Assembly: GCF_027594425.1 (NCBI RefSeq)
Contig: NZ_CP115159.1
Location: forward strand, 1,477,001-1,541,000
DNA length: 64,000 nucleotides
Direction of reading: 5' to 3'
From: Zunongwangia sp. HGR-M22
GTDB lineage: Bacteria; Bacteroidota; Bacteroidia; Flavobacteriales; Flavobacteriaceae
The stretch's first letter is position 1. Each line of letters starts with the position of its first letter. The notes below the pieces were generated by a model that ran no database searches, had not been told where the DNA came from, and saw only the letters and a list, made by a program, of their open reading frames with translations. This document shows positions 43,579 through 52,497 of this stretch, one piece after another. A program made the position numbers and the translations under genes.

Positions 43579-45330
43579 ATGAACACTTCGTCAAGCTTAC
43601 ATATACTTCTTTTTGGTTTTATTGCAGAAACCGAAATAATTATGAGCGCTTTAAAAAAAGAACCTCATAATTATATTTCACATTGTACTAGCTTAGATTC
43701 TCTAAAAAGGATATTAATTGAAAATTGCGACTTTGACATTTTGGTTTTGCAATTAAATTATAGAGAATCGAATTTAAATAAAATATTAGATTTTGTAACT
43801 CACCATAAAGATTTTCCTGTATTAATAATAACAAATAGCAAAGTTAGAAAATATGCCTACGACTCTTTTGCCAGAGGGATAGAAGATTATATGCATATAG
43901 CAGAAGTAACACCATCTTCTTTAAAACGCAGCATAGATTTTACTATAAAGCGTAAATATTACAAGTGCAAAATAGAGCGATCGGAGAACAATTATAAAAC
44001 ACTTTTTTATGCTTCGCCACTTCCAATGTGGGTTCTTGATCGCCAAACTTTAAAGTTTTTAAGTGTCAATCAAGCCGCTATAAATCATTATGGCTATTCT
44101 GAAGAAGAATTTTTACAGAAATCTGCAAGTAAAATTTGGGATGTCGATGAAGAAAAAAAGCAATTATTAATTCAGAAAAAACGAACGAGTGAGTTCTTCA
44201 AGGATACCATTGGTCATAGAAAAAAAAACGGACAATTAATTCGAGTTAATTTTCACAGTACGCCTATAGATTTCGATGGTCGTGCCGCCAGATTAACAAT
44301 TGCCAACGATGTAACACAGAACTTAAAAATTAAAAAAGCTCTGGAAAATAGCGAAGAGCGTTTTAAGGCTTTGGTTCAGGAAGGTGGTGATTTAATTGCC
44401 ATTTTAGATAAAAATTTAAAATATAAATATGTTAGTCCTGGTAGCGAGAATATTTTACATTTTAAGTTGGAAGATATCGAACATCAAAGTTTTCTAAATC
44501 ATGTACATCCCGAAGATCAACCCTATATAACTACTTTATTACAAGCGGTAAAAAAAGTGCCAAATAAAAAAACGAGTTTTCCTTTCTATAGATACTTTGA
44601 TGGTAATGGATATTGTCGCTTTATTGAAACTAAAGCTACCAACCTTTTAGATTACGGCCCTGTAAAGGGAATAGTTATTAATAGCAGAGATGTAACCGAT
44701 TTGGTAGAGCAAAGAAATAGGCTTTCAGAAAGTTTATCTAATTATGAAATTGTTTCAGAAGCAACCAGTGATATAATAACTGAGTATGATATACGAAATG
44801 AAACTGTAAAAATTTCTAAGGCGATTTATAAGGTTTGCGGATACGATCCTAAAGAAATTGAACAAAATGAATTTATAGATTGGTGGAATGAAAATATTCA
44901 TCCTGAAGATCGTGTTCAAGTAAATGAAAAGATTCAAAAGGCAATCGTTTCTGGAGAACGCAAATTTCAGCTTGAATATCGTTTTAAATGCGCTAATGGA
45001 TTTTATAAAGTTTTTTTAGATCGTAGTTATATTGTTTTTGGCTCGAACGGTAAACCCGAAAAAATTATAGCGTCAAAACAAGATATTACTCAGCAAATAG
45101 AGCATCTGAAACAAATTGAAAAAAGAAATCGTAAACTGGAGGAAATCGCCTGGCAGCAGTCACATATGGTTAGAGCACCGCTAGCAAAAATCATGGGATT
45201 AGTGCAACTTATAAAGCACGATAAAAAAAATGCCGTAGAAAATGAAGATTTGTTAGAAAAATTATTAAATTCCGCGGATGATTTGGATGCTATCGTTAGA
45301 AAAATAGCTGAGAAAACATACAATAATTAG
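43579..45330 (+). CDS. PAS-repeat sensor with pseudo-receiver and H-box but no ATPase domain
   Basis: About 583 residues (a longer start at 43546 is possible). Residues 1-125 look like a receiver domain, but the phosphoacceptor Asp position reads 'LVLQLNY', with Gln in its place. Three PAS domains follow (about 140-250, 260-375 and 385-510), the last two with 'HPEDQ' or 'HPEDR' of PAS/PAC boundaries. The C-terminus is a histidine-kinase dimerisation helix with H-box 'SHMVRAPLAKIMGL', then a short helix and stop; the HATPase domain is absent. The adjacent CheY-like gene lies 51 bases downstream and is presumably its partner. Confidence 0.82.
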   Translation: MNTSSSLHILLFGFIAETEIIMSALKKEPHNYISHCTSLDSLKRILIENCDFDILVLQLNYRESNLNKILDFVTHHKDFPVLIITNSKVRKYAYDSFARGIEDYMHIAEVTPSSLKRSIDFTIKRKYYKCKIERSENNYKTLFYASPLPMWVLDRQTLKFLSVNQAAINHYGYSEEEFLQKSASKIWDVDEEKKQLLIQKKRTSEFFKDTIGHRKKNGQLIRVNFHSTPIDFDGRAARLTIANDVTQNLKIKKALENSEERFKALVQEGGDLIAILDKNLKYKYVSPGSENILHFKLEDIEHQSFLNHVHPEDQPYITTLLQAVKKVPNKKTSFPFYRYFDGNGYCRFIETKATNLLDYGPVKGIVINSRDVTDLVEQRNRLSESLSNYEIVSEATSDIITEYDIRNETVKISKAIYKVCGYDPKEIEQNEFIDWWNENIHPEDRVQVNEKIQKAIVSGERKFQLEYRFKCANGFYKVFLDRSYIVFGSNGKPEKIIASKQDITQQIEHLKQIEKRNRKLEEIAWQQSHMVRAPLAKIMGLVQLIKHDKKNAVENEDLLEKLLNSADDLDAIVRKIAEKTYNN

Positions 45331-45381
45331 ATTTATACCCTCAAGTCTATTGAACCTTTAATCTAAACCTACCTTTAGCTT

Positions 45382-45786
45382 ATGTTAGAAGTCATATTAG
45401 TAGATGACGATGATATTGTTTTGATGATGCAAAAAAAAATGGTTTTAAGATGCGGTATCGCCTCTAAGCCTTTAGCATTCAAGAGTGCAAAAGAAGCTCT
45501 TGATTACCTAAATCATCCCAAAATGATTAAGGATTTTGAGAAGCGCTATTTAATTTTACTAGATATTAATATGCCAGAAATGAATGGCTGGGAATTTTTA
45601 GATGAATTAAAAAAGCATCGATTATATGGTAATATGAATGTTATTATGGTAACTTCTTCGATAGATCAAAAAGATCGATTAAAGGCAAAAAATTACCAGA
45701 GAGTAATAGATTACATTGAAAAGCCCGTAACGATAAAACATTGTAAAACATTAAAGCAGCTCGAGCCGATTAACTCATTTTTTTAG
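45382..45786 (+). CDS. single-domain response regulator (CheY-like)
   Basis: 134 residues consisting of a receiver domain alone: acidic pocket 'LVDDDDIV' at 5-12, phosphoacceptor Asp in 'LILLDINMPEMNGWEF', switch residues in 'MVTSS' and Lys in 'IEKPVT'. There is no output domain, so it probably acts by protein contact or as part of a phosphorelay with the upstream PAS/H-box protein, with which it is likely co-transcribed. Its 3' end overlaps the convergent EEP-family gene by 17 bases. Confidence 0.93.
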   Translation: MLEVILVDDDDIVLMMQKKMVLRCGIASKPLAFKSAKEALDYLNHPKMIKDFEKRYLILLDINMPEMNGWEFLDELKKHRLYGNMNVIMVTSSIDQKDRLKAKNYQRVIDYIEKPVTIKHCKTLKQLEPINSFF

Positions 45787-46867
45787 GCATATTAATACTT
45801 TTTTCTAAAGGATGTGCCTCCTCAATCTTTTCAAAAGCCCATTGCTCATCTTTCCGATCCAATTCTAATTCGTCTTGAACATTTTCAGCCCGTGGTTCGT
45901 AATGCAATTTTATATACATAGGAAAGTGATCGCTACCAATATTTTTTTCGCGAGCAATATCAATTAATGTAAAATCTTTGGAGTGAAATACATGATCTAA
46001 AGGCCATCTAAGTAAAGGATAACCCGTGTGAAACGTGTTAAAAAATCCACGACCAATTCTTGGATCCATAAGTCCACTCATTTCCTGAAATAACTTAGTA
46101 GTTCTAGACCAGGCCACATCGTTTAAATCGCCAAATACTAAGACTTTTCTATCTTCTGGAGTGATATCTCGACCTAGCATTAAAATTTCGGCATCGCGAT
46201 TTGTAGAGGTATAACTTTCCGTAGGACTTGGAGGCATAGGATGCAAACAATGAATTTTTACATATTCACCATTTCTTAATTTTACAAAACCATGTATCGA
46301 TGGAATATCATCTTGTACAAGGTAATGTACATCGGTATCTACTAATTCAAGTTTTGAATATAAGTGCATACCGTAAAGATTATCCAAAGGCACTTTAACT
46401 GTATATTTGTAGCGGTCTTCGATTTCTTCTAAAGCTTTTTCCCATCTTTTATCACTTTCTAAGGTTAATAAAATATCTGGATCCCTTTCTTTAACTAAAG
46501 AAATAAGCTTCTCAGGATGTTTATTTGTGGTAAGGACATTGCTTACCAATATAGAAATGGTATCATTTTTTTCCTTTCCTTTAAATTTTACCACTTGTCT
46601 TTTAGAGAGATAGGTATAAGGATAGATTTTGAAAAATTGATGCACAAGGCTTAATACTAAAAGTCCAGACCCTACATAATGCCAAGTTTTAGAATAATCA
46701 TAATAATATACACAAAGACTCAGTATTACTAATAGACAAAAGGAGATTTGTATTCTTGGAAAATCAAAACCACGAATCCACCACTGGTCAAACCTGGTAA
46801 TAGAAGCTATAGAAGGAATTAAGAAAATAATATTTAAACAAAGTATTATAATTTCAGCGGTTTTCAT
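45770..46867 (-). CDS. membrane-anchored endonuclease/exonuclease/phosphatase family protein
   Basis: 365 residues with three hydrophobic segments at the N-terminus (about 1-20, 38-57 and 62-82), then an EEP domain: 'ISILVSNVLTTN', 'DPDILLTLES', 'HCLHPMPP', 'VLVFGDLNDVAWS' and the terminal 'GSDHFPMYIKL'. These are the family's conserved Asn, Glu, Asp-Asn and His residues. The same architecture is common in Flavobacteriaceae; substrates could be lipids, nucleic acids or phosphoesters outside the membrane. A short hydrophilic tail follows the domain. Confidence 0.88.
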   Translation of the reverse strand: MKTAEIIILCLNIIFLIPSIASITRFDQWWIRGFDFPRIQISFCLLVILSLCVYYYDYSKTWHYVGSGLLVLSLVHQFFKIYPYTYLSKRQVVKFKGKEKNDTISILVSNVLTTNKHPEKLISLVKERDPDILLTLESDKRWEKALEEIEDRYKYTVKVPLDNLYGMHLYSKLELVDTDVHYLVQDDIPSIHGFVKLRNGEYVKIHCLHPMPPSPTESYTSTNRDAEILMLGRDITPEDRKVLVFGDLNDVAWSRTTKLFQEMSGLMDPRIGRGFFNTFHTGYPLLRWPLDHVFHSKDFTLIDIAREKNIGSDHFPMYIKLHYEPRAENVQDELELDRKDEQWAFEKIEEAHPLEKSINMPKKMS

Positions 46868-47054
46868 GCTGACAGTCGATTTTTAGCTTGAGAAGCCGGT
46901 TGATGTAGATTAGTGTCAAATTTCTAATTATTCAGCAAAATTAGAAAGTATTTAAGAAAAGAATAACGTAAGCATAAACGTATATCTAGACTAACTAATA
47001 AGTTTTTCAATTAAGAAAAGTTATGAAATGTTCAATTTTAATTCTGCTGAAAAA

Positions 47055-47070
47055 AGCTTAAATTTAAGCT
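47055..47070. repeat. 16-bp perfect palindrome abutting a start codon
   Basis: AGCTTAAATTTAAGCT is its own complement and ends at the base before the ATG of the VWA-domain gene. The core TAAATTTA resembles a -7 promoter box on both strands. It could be an operator or affect translation initiation. Confidence 0.5.
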
Positions 47071-48222
47071 ATGAAGAAGAAAGAAAAAATGAGGGAAAAG
47101 GGATTTGTTTTCAAGAAATATGAAGAAGAAAGCACAACTCCTTTCGAAAAACTCTTTGAAATTTTTAAAGAATTAATCACCCACACTTCGGGAGATTTAG
47201 ACGAAGCGCTCGATTGGTTACGCCAGTTAGATGAAGAATATAAACTTACCGACGACGAGTATACCATCGAAGATTTTATCGAAGATCTTAAACAAAAAGG
47301 CTATATTAAAGAAGAACTAGATCCAGACGGTGCTGATGGAGAAGGTGAGGGTTCGGGAAGTTTAAAGATTACCGCCAAAACCGAAAGAGCTATTCGCCAG
47401 CAGGCTTTAGATCAGATTTTCGGAAAAATGCGTAAAGGTAATTCAGGGAATCATCGTACAAGTCATGTTGGCCGTGGCGATGAACATACTGGCGATTTTC
47501 GTAATTATCAGTTTGGGGATTCTTTAGACCGAATTTCTATGACAGAAAGTTTACGAAATGCCCAAATCAATAATGGTATTGGTGATTTTAGTATGACGCA
47601 TGACGATTTGGTGGTTGAAGAAACACATTACAAATCGCAAATGAGTACCGTGCTTATGATCGATCTTAGCCATAGTATGATTTTGTATGGGGAAGACCGA
47701 ATTACTCCGGCTAAAAAAGTAGCCATGGCTTTGGCTGAATTAATTACTACGCGCTACCCAAAAGATACATTAGATATTATCGTTTTTGGGAATGATGCCT
47801 GGCCGGTCTCCATTGCAGATTTACCATATTTAAAAGTAGGGCCTTACCACACGAATACGGTAGATGGTTTAAAATTGGCGATGGATATTTTACGAAGAAA
47901 GAGAAATACCAACAAACAAATTTTTATGATTACCGATGGTAAACCAAGCTGTATTAGAGAACGAGATGGGAGTTATTATAAAAACAGTATGGGCTTAGAT
48001 CCCTATATTGTAGATAAGTGCTATAACATGGCACAGCAAGCAAGAAAATTGCAAATTCCTATTACGACATTTATGATTGCTCAAGATCCTTATTTGATGC
48101 AATTTATAAGGGAGTTTACACAAGCTAATCAAGGAAAAGCATTTTACACTGGCCTACAAGGCTTAGGAGAAATGATTTTTGAAGATTACGAAACAAACAG
48201 AAAAAAAAGAATTAGAGGCTAA
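47071..48222 (+). CDS. VWA domain-containing protein
   Basis: 383 residues. About 20-85 is a helical N-domain, followed by a Gly/Glu-rich linker. A VWA domain begins near 190, with an intact MIDAS motif DxSxS ('DLSHS', 198-202), and 'FMITDGKPSC' further on. The start could also be the second Met (47089). It is followed 14 bases later by a MoxR/ChlI-type AAA gene; VWA and AAA proteins of this type form chaperone-like or chelatase-like complexes. No metal-tetrapyrrole gene is nearby, so the substrate is unknown. Confidence 0.88.
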   Translation: MKKKEKMREKGFVFKKYEEESTTPFEKLFEIFKELITHTSGDLDEALDWLRQLDEEYKLTDDEYTIEDFIEDLKQKGYIKEELDPDGADGEGEGSGSLKITAKTERAIRQQALDQIFGKMRKGNSGNHRTSHVGRGDEHTGDFRNYQFGDSLDRISMTESLRNAQINNGIGDFSMTHDDLVVEETHYKSQMSTVLMIDLSHSMILYGEDRITPAKKVAMALAELITTRYPKDTLDIIVFGNDAWPVSIADLPYLKVGPYHTNTVDGLKLAMDILRRKRNTNKQIFMITDGKPSCIRERDGSYYKNSMGLDPYIVDKCYNMAQQARKLQIPITTFMIAQDPYLMQFIREFTQANQGKAFYTGLQGLGEMIFEDYETNRKKRIRG

Positions 48223-48236
48223 AAGAAAAAGAAGAT

Positions 48237-49700
48237 ATGAATATTGAAAAATTGAAAACTCTGGGAGATTTAAAATCTTCAGGATATACTAGCAAAAGTA
48301 TAAAAGACGAGCTTCGTGATAATTTAATTGAAAAAATTAAAAAAGATGAACCGGCATTTACCGGAATCCATGGGTATGATGATACCGTGATCCCTGAATT
48401 AGAACGTGCAATTTTATCGAAACATAATATTAATTTATTAGGATTACGCGGGCAGGCTAAAACTAGGTTAGCGCGTTTAATGCTAAATCTTTTAGATCAG
48501 TACATCCCGGCAGTTGAAGGTTCCGAGATAAATGACGATCCGTTGCATCCAATCTCGCGTTATGCTAAAGAGTTAATCGCTGAAAAAGGAGACCAAACGC
48601 CAATAACCTGGATTCATCGTAGTGAAAGGTTTTTTGAAAAATTAGCCACACCAGATGTAACAGTAGCCGATTTAATTGGAGATGTCGATCCTATTAAAGC
48701 CGCTAACTTAAAGCTAAGTTATGCCGATGATCGTGTGATTCATTTTGGGATGATTCCGCGAGCTAATCGAAGTATTTTTGTAATTAATGAGTTGCCCGAT
48801 TTACAGGCAAGAATTCAAGTAGCCCTTTTTAATATCCTTCAAGAAGGCGATATTCAAATTCGTGGTTTTAAACTCAGATTGCCCTTAGATATGCAATTTG
48901 TATTTACCGCAAACCCCGAAGATTATACCAATAGAGGTAGTATTGTAACGCCGCTTAAAGATAGAATTGGTTCACAGATCTTAACGCATTATCCGGAAAC
49001 TATTGAGATCGCCAAAACGATCACGCAGCAAGAAGCTAAATTAGATTCCCGACAAACCGATATGGTATATGTTCCAGAATTAGCTAAAGATTTATTAGAG
49101 CAAATTGGTTTTGAAGCTCGCGAAAGCGAATTTATCGATGAGAAAAGTGGTATTAGTGCCCGAATGAGCATTACTGCTTACGAAAATTTATTAAGTGCTG
49201 CAGAACGACGAACCTTGAAGAATGGCGAAGAAAAAACCTTACTAAGGTTTGGTGATTTTATGGGGGTAATTCCTTCAGTAACTGGTAAAGTAGAGCTGGT
49301 TTACGAAGGCGAGCAAGAAGGTGCTGCAGCCGTTGCAACACAGTTGTTAGGCGATGCGGTAAAAACACTATTTCCAGAGTATTTCCCAAAGATTGAGAAA
49401 CTGCAAAGGCCTGATGATAAAACACCGTATGATAATTTGGTAGAATGGTTTTTTGAACAAACCGGTTTTGAATTACCTGATAATTTAACCGATGAAGAAT
49501 ATAAGAAAAAGCTAGATGAAATAGAGCCATTAAATGAGCTGATCGAAAAATATCAACCCAAAATGGATAAAATCGACACCTATTTTCTAAAAGAATTTTT
49601 GCTATGGGGATTAGTTGAATTTAAGAAGCTTAGTAAACAACGCTATACAAAAGGTATTCAATTTAATGATCTTTACGGAAGTTATATCAGCGGATTATAA
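48237..49700 (+). CDS. MoxR/magnesium-chelatase-like AAA ATPase
   Basis: 487 residues. Walker A variant 'GLRGQAKTR' at 69-77, and a Walker B region reading 'SIFVINELPDLQ', with Asn where Asp is usual but the catalytic Glu kept; I believe this form is normal in this subfamily. Then 'LQEGDIQIRGF', sensor-1 'FVFTANPEDYTN' and a lid domain with 'SGISARMSI'. It should act with the VWA protein encoded just upstream, remodelling or loading cofactor into some target. A strong terminator closes the two-gene operon. Confidence 0.9.
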   Translation: MNIEKLKTLGDLKSSGYTSKSIKDELRDNLIEKIKKDEPAFTGIHGYDDTVIPELERAILSKHNINLLGLRGQAKTRLARLMLNLLDQYIPAVEGSEINDDPLHPISRYAKELIAEKGDQTPITWIHRSERFFEKLATPDVTVADLIGDVDPIKAANLKLSYADDRVIHFGMIPRANRSIFVINELPDLQARIQVALFNILQEGDIQIRGFKLRLPLDMQFVFTANPEDYTNRGSIVTPLKDRIGSQILTHYPETIEIAKTITQQEAKLDSRQTDMVYVPELAKDLLEQIGFEARESEFIDEKSGISARMSITAYENLLSAAERRTLKNGEEKTLLRFGDFMGVIPSVTGKVELVYEGEQEGAAAVATQLLGDAVKTLFPEYFPKIEKLQRPDDKTPYDNLVEWFFEQTGFELPDNLTDEEYKKKLDEIEPLNELIEKYQPKMDKIDTYFLKEFLLWGLVEFKKLSKQRYTKGIQFNDLYGSYISGL

Positions 49701-49728
49701 TTTTTCCTATTGAAATAAAAAGAACAAA

Positions 49729-49764
49729 AGCCCGATTTCACTAAAAATCGGGCTTTTGTTTTTT
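49729..49764 (+). terminator. rho-independent terminator after the VWA-AAA operon
   Basis: AGCCCGATTT pairs with AAATCGGGCT around six bases, then TTTGTTTTTT. It isolates the following thr leader from upstream transcription. Confidence 0.92.
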
Positions 49765-49834
49765 CGAAATTATGAAAATCTCACATTTTTTCAGCAAAAG
49801 AGAGGTTTTAGTTTTTTTTATGTTCTTATTTGTA

Positions 49835-49842
49835 TACTTTTA
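49835..49842 (+). promoter_or_regulatory. candidate -7 box before the thr leader
   Basis: TACTTTTA differs from the TAnnTTTG consensus by the last base. It lies about 30 bases before the leader ATG, after the terminator and within AT-rich DNA. Confidence 0.35.
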
Positions 49843-49864
49843 TCACATCTTTTTAAGGAAAATA

Positions 49865-49966
49865 ATGAAGAGTTTTAAATTAAATAATGGTTCTGGGATT
49901 ACTTCTACAACAGGAGCTGCTATTTCTATTATTATTACTCGCACATTTATTACCCCTTTGGGGTAA
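49865..49966 (+). CDS. Thr/Ile-rich leader peptide of the thr operon (candidate attenuator)
   Basis: 33 codons starting at an ATG preceded by AAGGA at suitable spacing. The peptide begins MKSFKLNNGSG and then carries 6 Thr and 6 Ile among residues 12-33, including the run 'ISIIITRTFIT', directly upstream of thrA. This is the composition expected of a leader that senses charged tRNA-Thr and tRNA-Ile, as in enterobacterial thrL (a known case, not homologous in sequence). An in-frame extension to 49772 is judged untranslated because of the ribosome site at 49855-49859. It ends 81 bases before thrA and the last codons form a hairpin. Confidence 0.72.
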   Translation: MKSFKLNNGSGITSTTGAAISIIITRTFITPLG

Positions 49967-49968
49967 TA
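49948..49968 (+). promoter_or_regulatory. 9-bp hairpin over the leader peptide stop codon
   Basis: TATTACCCC pairs perfectly with GGGGTAATA around TTT. The stem includes codons 28-33 and the TAA of the leader peptide. The T-rich stretch (AATTTT) begins some 8 bases later, so it is not a classical terminator by itself. It is the natural candidate for the structure controlled by the translating ribosome. Confidence 0.6.
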
Positions 49969-50047
49969 TGTATATAATTTTCCGTCCGCACTCACACACG
50001 TTTTTCAACGAAACTTAAACTTTTATTTCAACTTTTAAATTATTCTT

Positions 50048-52495
50048 ATGAATATCCTAAAATTCGGAGGATCTTCTTTAGCCTCTCCGGAGCGAATCAA
50101 ACTTGTAGCTGAAACTGTAAAAAAGCATGTGCAACAAGATAAAACCTTAGCAGTATTCTCGGCATTTGGAGGGGTTACCAACGATCTTTTAAAAATGGCA
50201 GATCTTGCCGCTAATGAGGATTTAGCTTATAAACAAATTCTTGCAAAAAATGAAAAAAGACATTTAGATGCGGTAAAAGAATTAATTCCGGTACAAAATC
50301 AAAGCGGAGTTCTAAGTAAAGTAAAAACCGAATTTAATCGTTTGGAAACTTTATATGAAGGGGTGTATTTGCTAAACGAACTTTCCAACAAAACCAAACA
50401 TGTAGTGTCTAGTTTTGGTGAAATATTGTCCTCTTTAATTATTGCGGAGTATTTTAAAAGTCTGGCTACCGATGCACTCTTAATTGATTCTAGAGAGTTG
50501 ATTGTTTGTAAGAATAACAATGAAAAGATTCAGCTGAATTATGAACTGACGAATAAAAATGTAGTTCAGTATTTTAAAGAAAATGATGCTAGTTTATTTG
50601 TGGTTCCTGGATTTGTAGCAAAAAATGAACAAGGTGTACCCAGTACTTTAGGACGAGGCGGTAGCGATTTTACAGCTGCAATTTTTGGTGGTGCTTTAGA
50701 TGTTGCCAAAGTAATCATTTACACCGATGTAAACGGAATGTACACTGCAAATCCAAATGTGGTGCATCAGGCGTATCCGCTAGAAAAAATATCGTATCAG
50801 GAAGCGATGGAATTATCGCATTTCGGAGCTAAAGTTCTATATCCACCAACGCTTCAACCCTTATTGGATAAAGGGATTCAAATTCATATAAAAAATACAT
50901 TTTCACCAGATGATGCCGGTACATTGATTTCTAAATCTAGTGAAGAAAACTTTAGATGGGTTACTGGTATAACGCATATCGACGATATCAAATTATTAAA
51001 TATTGAAGGTAGTGGAATGGTTGGGATTCCAGGTTTTTCTAAGCGATTTTTTGAAACACTTTATCAGGAGAATATCAATGTTGTTCTTATCACTCAGGCA
51101 TCTTCAGAACATAGTATTTGTGTAGCTGTAAAAGGAGATGAAGCTCAGGTTGCAAAAGAGGCTTTAGATGAAGCTTTTGCGGTAGAAATCGACTATCAAA
51201 AGATCAAACCGGTAGAAATTGAAGGAAATGTAGCCATTATTGCCTTAGTAGGAGATCGAATGAAGAGTCACCACGGGTTAAGCGGTAAAATGTTTAGCGC
51301 ACTAGGGAATAATAATATTAATATTAGAGCCATAGCGCAAGGATCTTCAGAGCGTAATATATCTGCAATCATTGCTAAAAAAGATATCAATAAAGCCCTC
51401 AATACGCTTCACGAGCAATTTTTTGAAGTACCTTCTAAAGAACTAAACCTATTTATAACCGGTGTAGGAAATGTAGGAAGTAAATTGTTAGCGCAATTAA
51501 AGAAACAGGAAAAATACTTACTTGAAAATCTACGATTGAAAGTTCGTGTTCTTGGTTTATCGAATTCCAGAAAAATGGTTTTTGATGAAAACGGACTCGA
51601 TTTAAGCAATTGGGAAGAAGCCTTAGGCAATGGTGAAAAAGCCAGTAAGCACGACTTTTTTAATCGTGTTAAAGAATTCAACCTTAGAAACAGCATTTTT
51701 GTAGATAATACGGCAAGTGCCGAGATTTCAAAATGGTATAAAGAATATTTAGCAAACTCCATTGCCGTGGTTACCTGTAATAAAATTGCAGCCGCAGACG
51801 ATTTGGTGAACTATCAGCATTTACAAGAACTGTCTAGAGAATATGGAGCTTCTTTCCTTTATGAAACCAATGTAGGTGCCGGATTACCGATTATCGATAC
51901 CCTTAAAAATTTAATCGCTTCCGGAGATAGAATTCATAAAATTCAGGCGGTATTATCGGGTAGTTTAAATTTTGTTTTTAATACCTATAATGCTACTGAA
52001 CCTTTCTACAAAACGGTAGAGCAAGCGATGGAAGAGGGGTATACGGAACCTGATCCTAAAATCGATTTAAGCGGGGTAGATGTAGCTCGTAAAATATTGA
52101 TTTTGGCCCGTGAAAGCGGATTGAAAATGGAGCTTAGTGATATTGAAAATAAAAGTTTCCTTTCCGAAGAAAGCCTAAATACCGAGAATAATGAAGATTT
52201 CTTTAAATTACTTCAGCAAGATGAAGGTAAATTCAAAGAAATCTACGAAGATGCAGCAAAAGAAGGGGCTCAGTTAAAATATGTAGCCCAGCTTGAAGAT
52301 GGTAAAGCTTCGGTAGGATTACAAAAAGTAGGTTCCGAGCATCCATTTTATAATTTAAGCGGTAGCGATAATATCGTATTATTCTTTACCGATCGATACA
52401 GTGTACAACCACTAATCGTAAAAGGAGCAGGTGCCGGAGCCGATGTAACCGCTTCAGGAATTTTTGCTGATGTTATACGAATAGGTAAAAAATAA
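50048..52495 (+). CDS. thrA: bifunctional aspartate kinase / homoserine dehydrogenase
   Basis: 815 residues, the usual ThrA length. The N-terminal aspartate kinase starts 'MNILKFGGSSLASPERIK' and contains 'GRGGSDFTAA' and 'TDVNGMYTANP'. Tandem ACT regulatory domains follow (about 305-460, with 'ITQASSEHSICVAV' and 'RAIAQGSSERNISAII'). The C-terminal homoserine dehydrogenase has NAD-binding 'ITGVGNVGSKL' near 470 and 'YETNVGAGLPIIDTLKNLIASGD'. It catalyses the first and third steps from aspartate to threonine. It is the first enzyme gene behind the Thr/Ile leader; thrB follows after two bases. Confidence 0.97.
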   Translation: MNILKFGGSSLASPERIKLVAETVKKHVQQDKTLAVFSAFGGVTNDLLKMADLAANEDLAYKQILAKNEKRHLDAVKELIPVQNQSGVLSKVKTEFNRLETLYEGVYLLNELSNKTKHVVSSFGEILSSLIIAEYFKSLATDALLIDSRELIVCKNNNEKIQLNYELTNKNVVQYFKENDASLFVVPGFVAKNEQGVPSTLGRGGSDFTAAIFGGALDVAKVIIYTDVNGMYTANPNVVHQAYPLEKISYQEAMELSHFGAKVLYPPTLQPLLDKGIQIHIKNTFSPDDAGTLISKSSEENFRWVTGITHIDDIKLLNIEGSGMVGIPGFSKRFFETLYQENINVVLITQASSEHSICVAVKGDEAQVAKEALDEAFAVEIDYQKIKPVEIEGNVAIIALVGDRMKSHHGLSGKMFSALGNNNINIRAIAQGSSERNISAIIAKKDINKALNTLHEQFFEVPSKELNLFITGVGNVGSKLLAQLKKQEKYLLENLRLKVRVLGLSNSRKMVFDENGLDLSNWEEALGNGEKASKHDFFNRVKEFNLRNSIFVDNTASAEISKWYKEYLANSIAVVTCNKIAAADDLVNYQHLQELSREYGASFLYETNVGAGLPIIDTLKNLIASGDRIHKIQAVLSGSLNFVFNTYNATEPFYKTVEQAMEEGYTEPDPKIDLSGVDVARKILILARESGLKMELSDIENKSFLSEESLNTENNEDFFKLLQQDEGKFKEIYEDAAKEGAQLKYVAQLEDGKASVGLQKVGSEHPFYNLSGSDNIVLFFTDRYSVQPLIVKGAGAGADVTASGIFADVIRIGKK

Positions 52496-52497
52496 CC

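Noticed and set aside
48780-48810. Inactivating Walker B change (Asp to Asn) in the AAA ATPase
   Set aside because: The 'INELPDL' form appears to be the norm in this chelatase-like subfamily, and the catalytic Glu is kept, so it is not evidence of loss of function.
49772-49864. N-terminal extension of the thr leader ORF (31 extra residues, very hydrophobic)
   Set aside because: It begins just after the terminator of the previous operon, upstream of the likely promoter, while a good ribosome site (AAGGA) serves the inner ATG at 49865.
49948-49985. Classical intrinsic terminator of the thr attenuator
   Set aside because: The 9-bp stem is convincing, but the following bases are TGTATATAATTTT rather than an immediate T-run, and the stem lies within the leader coding sequence. 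I therefore call it a regulatory hairpin, not a terminator.
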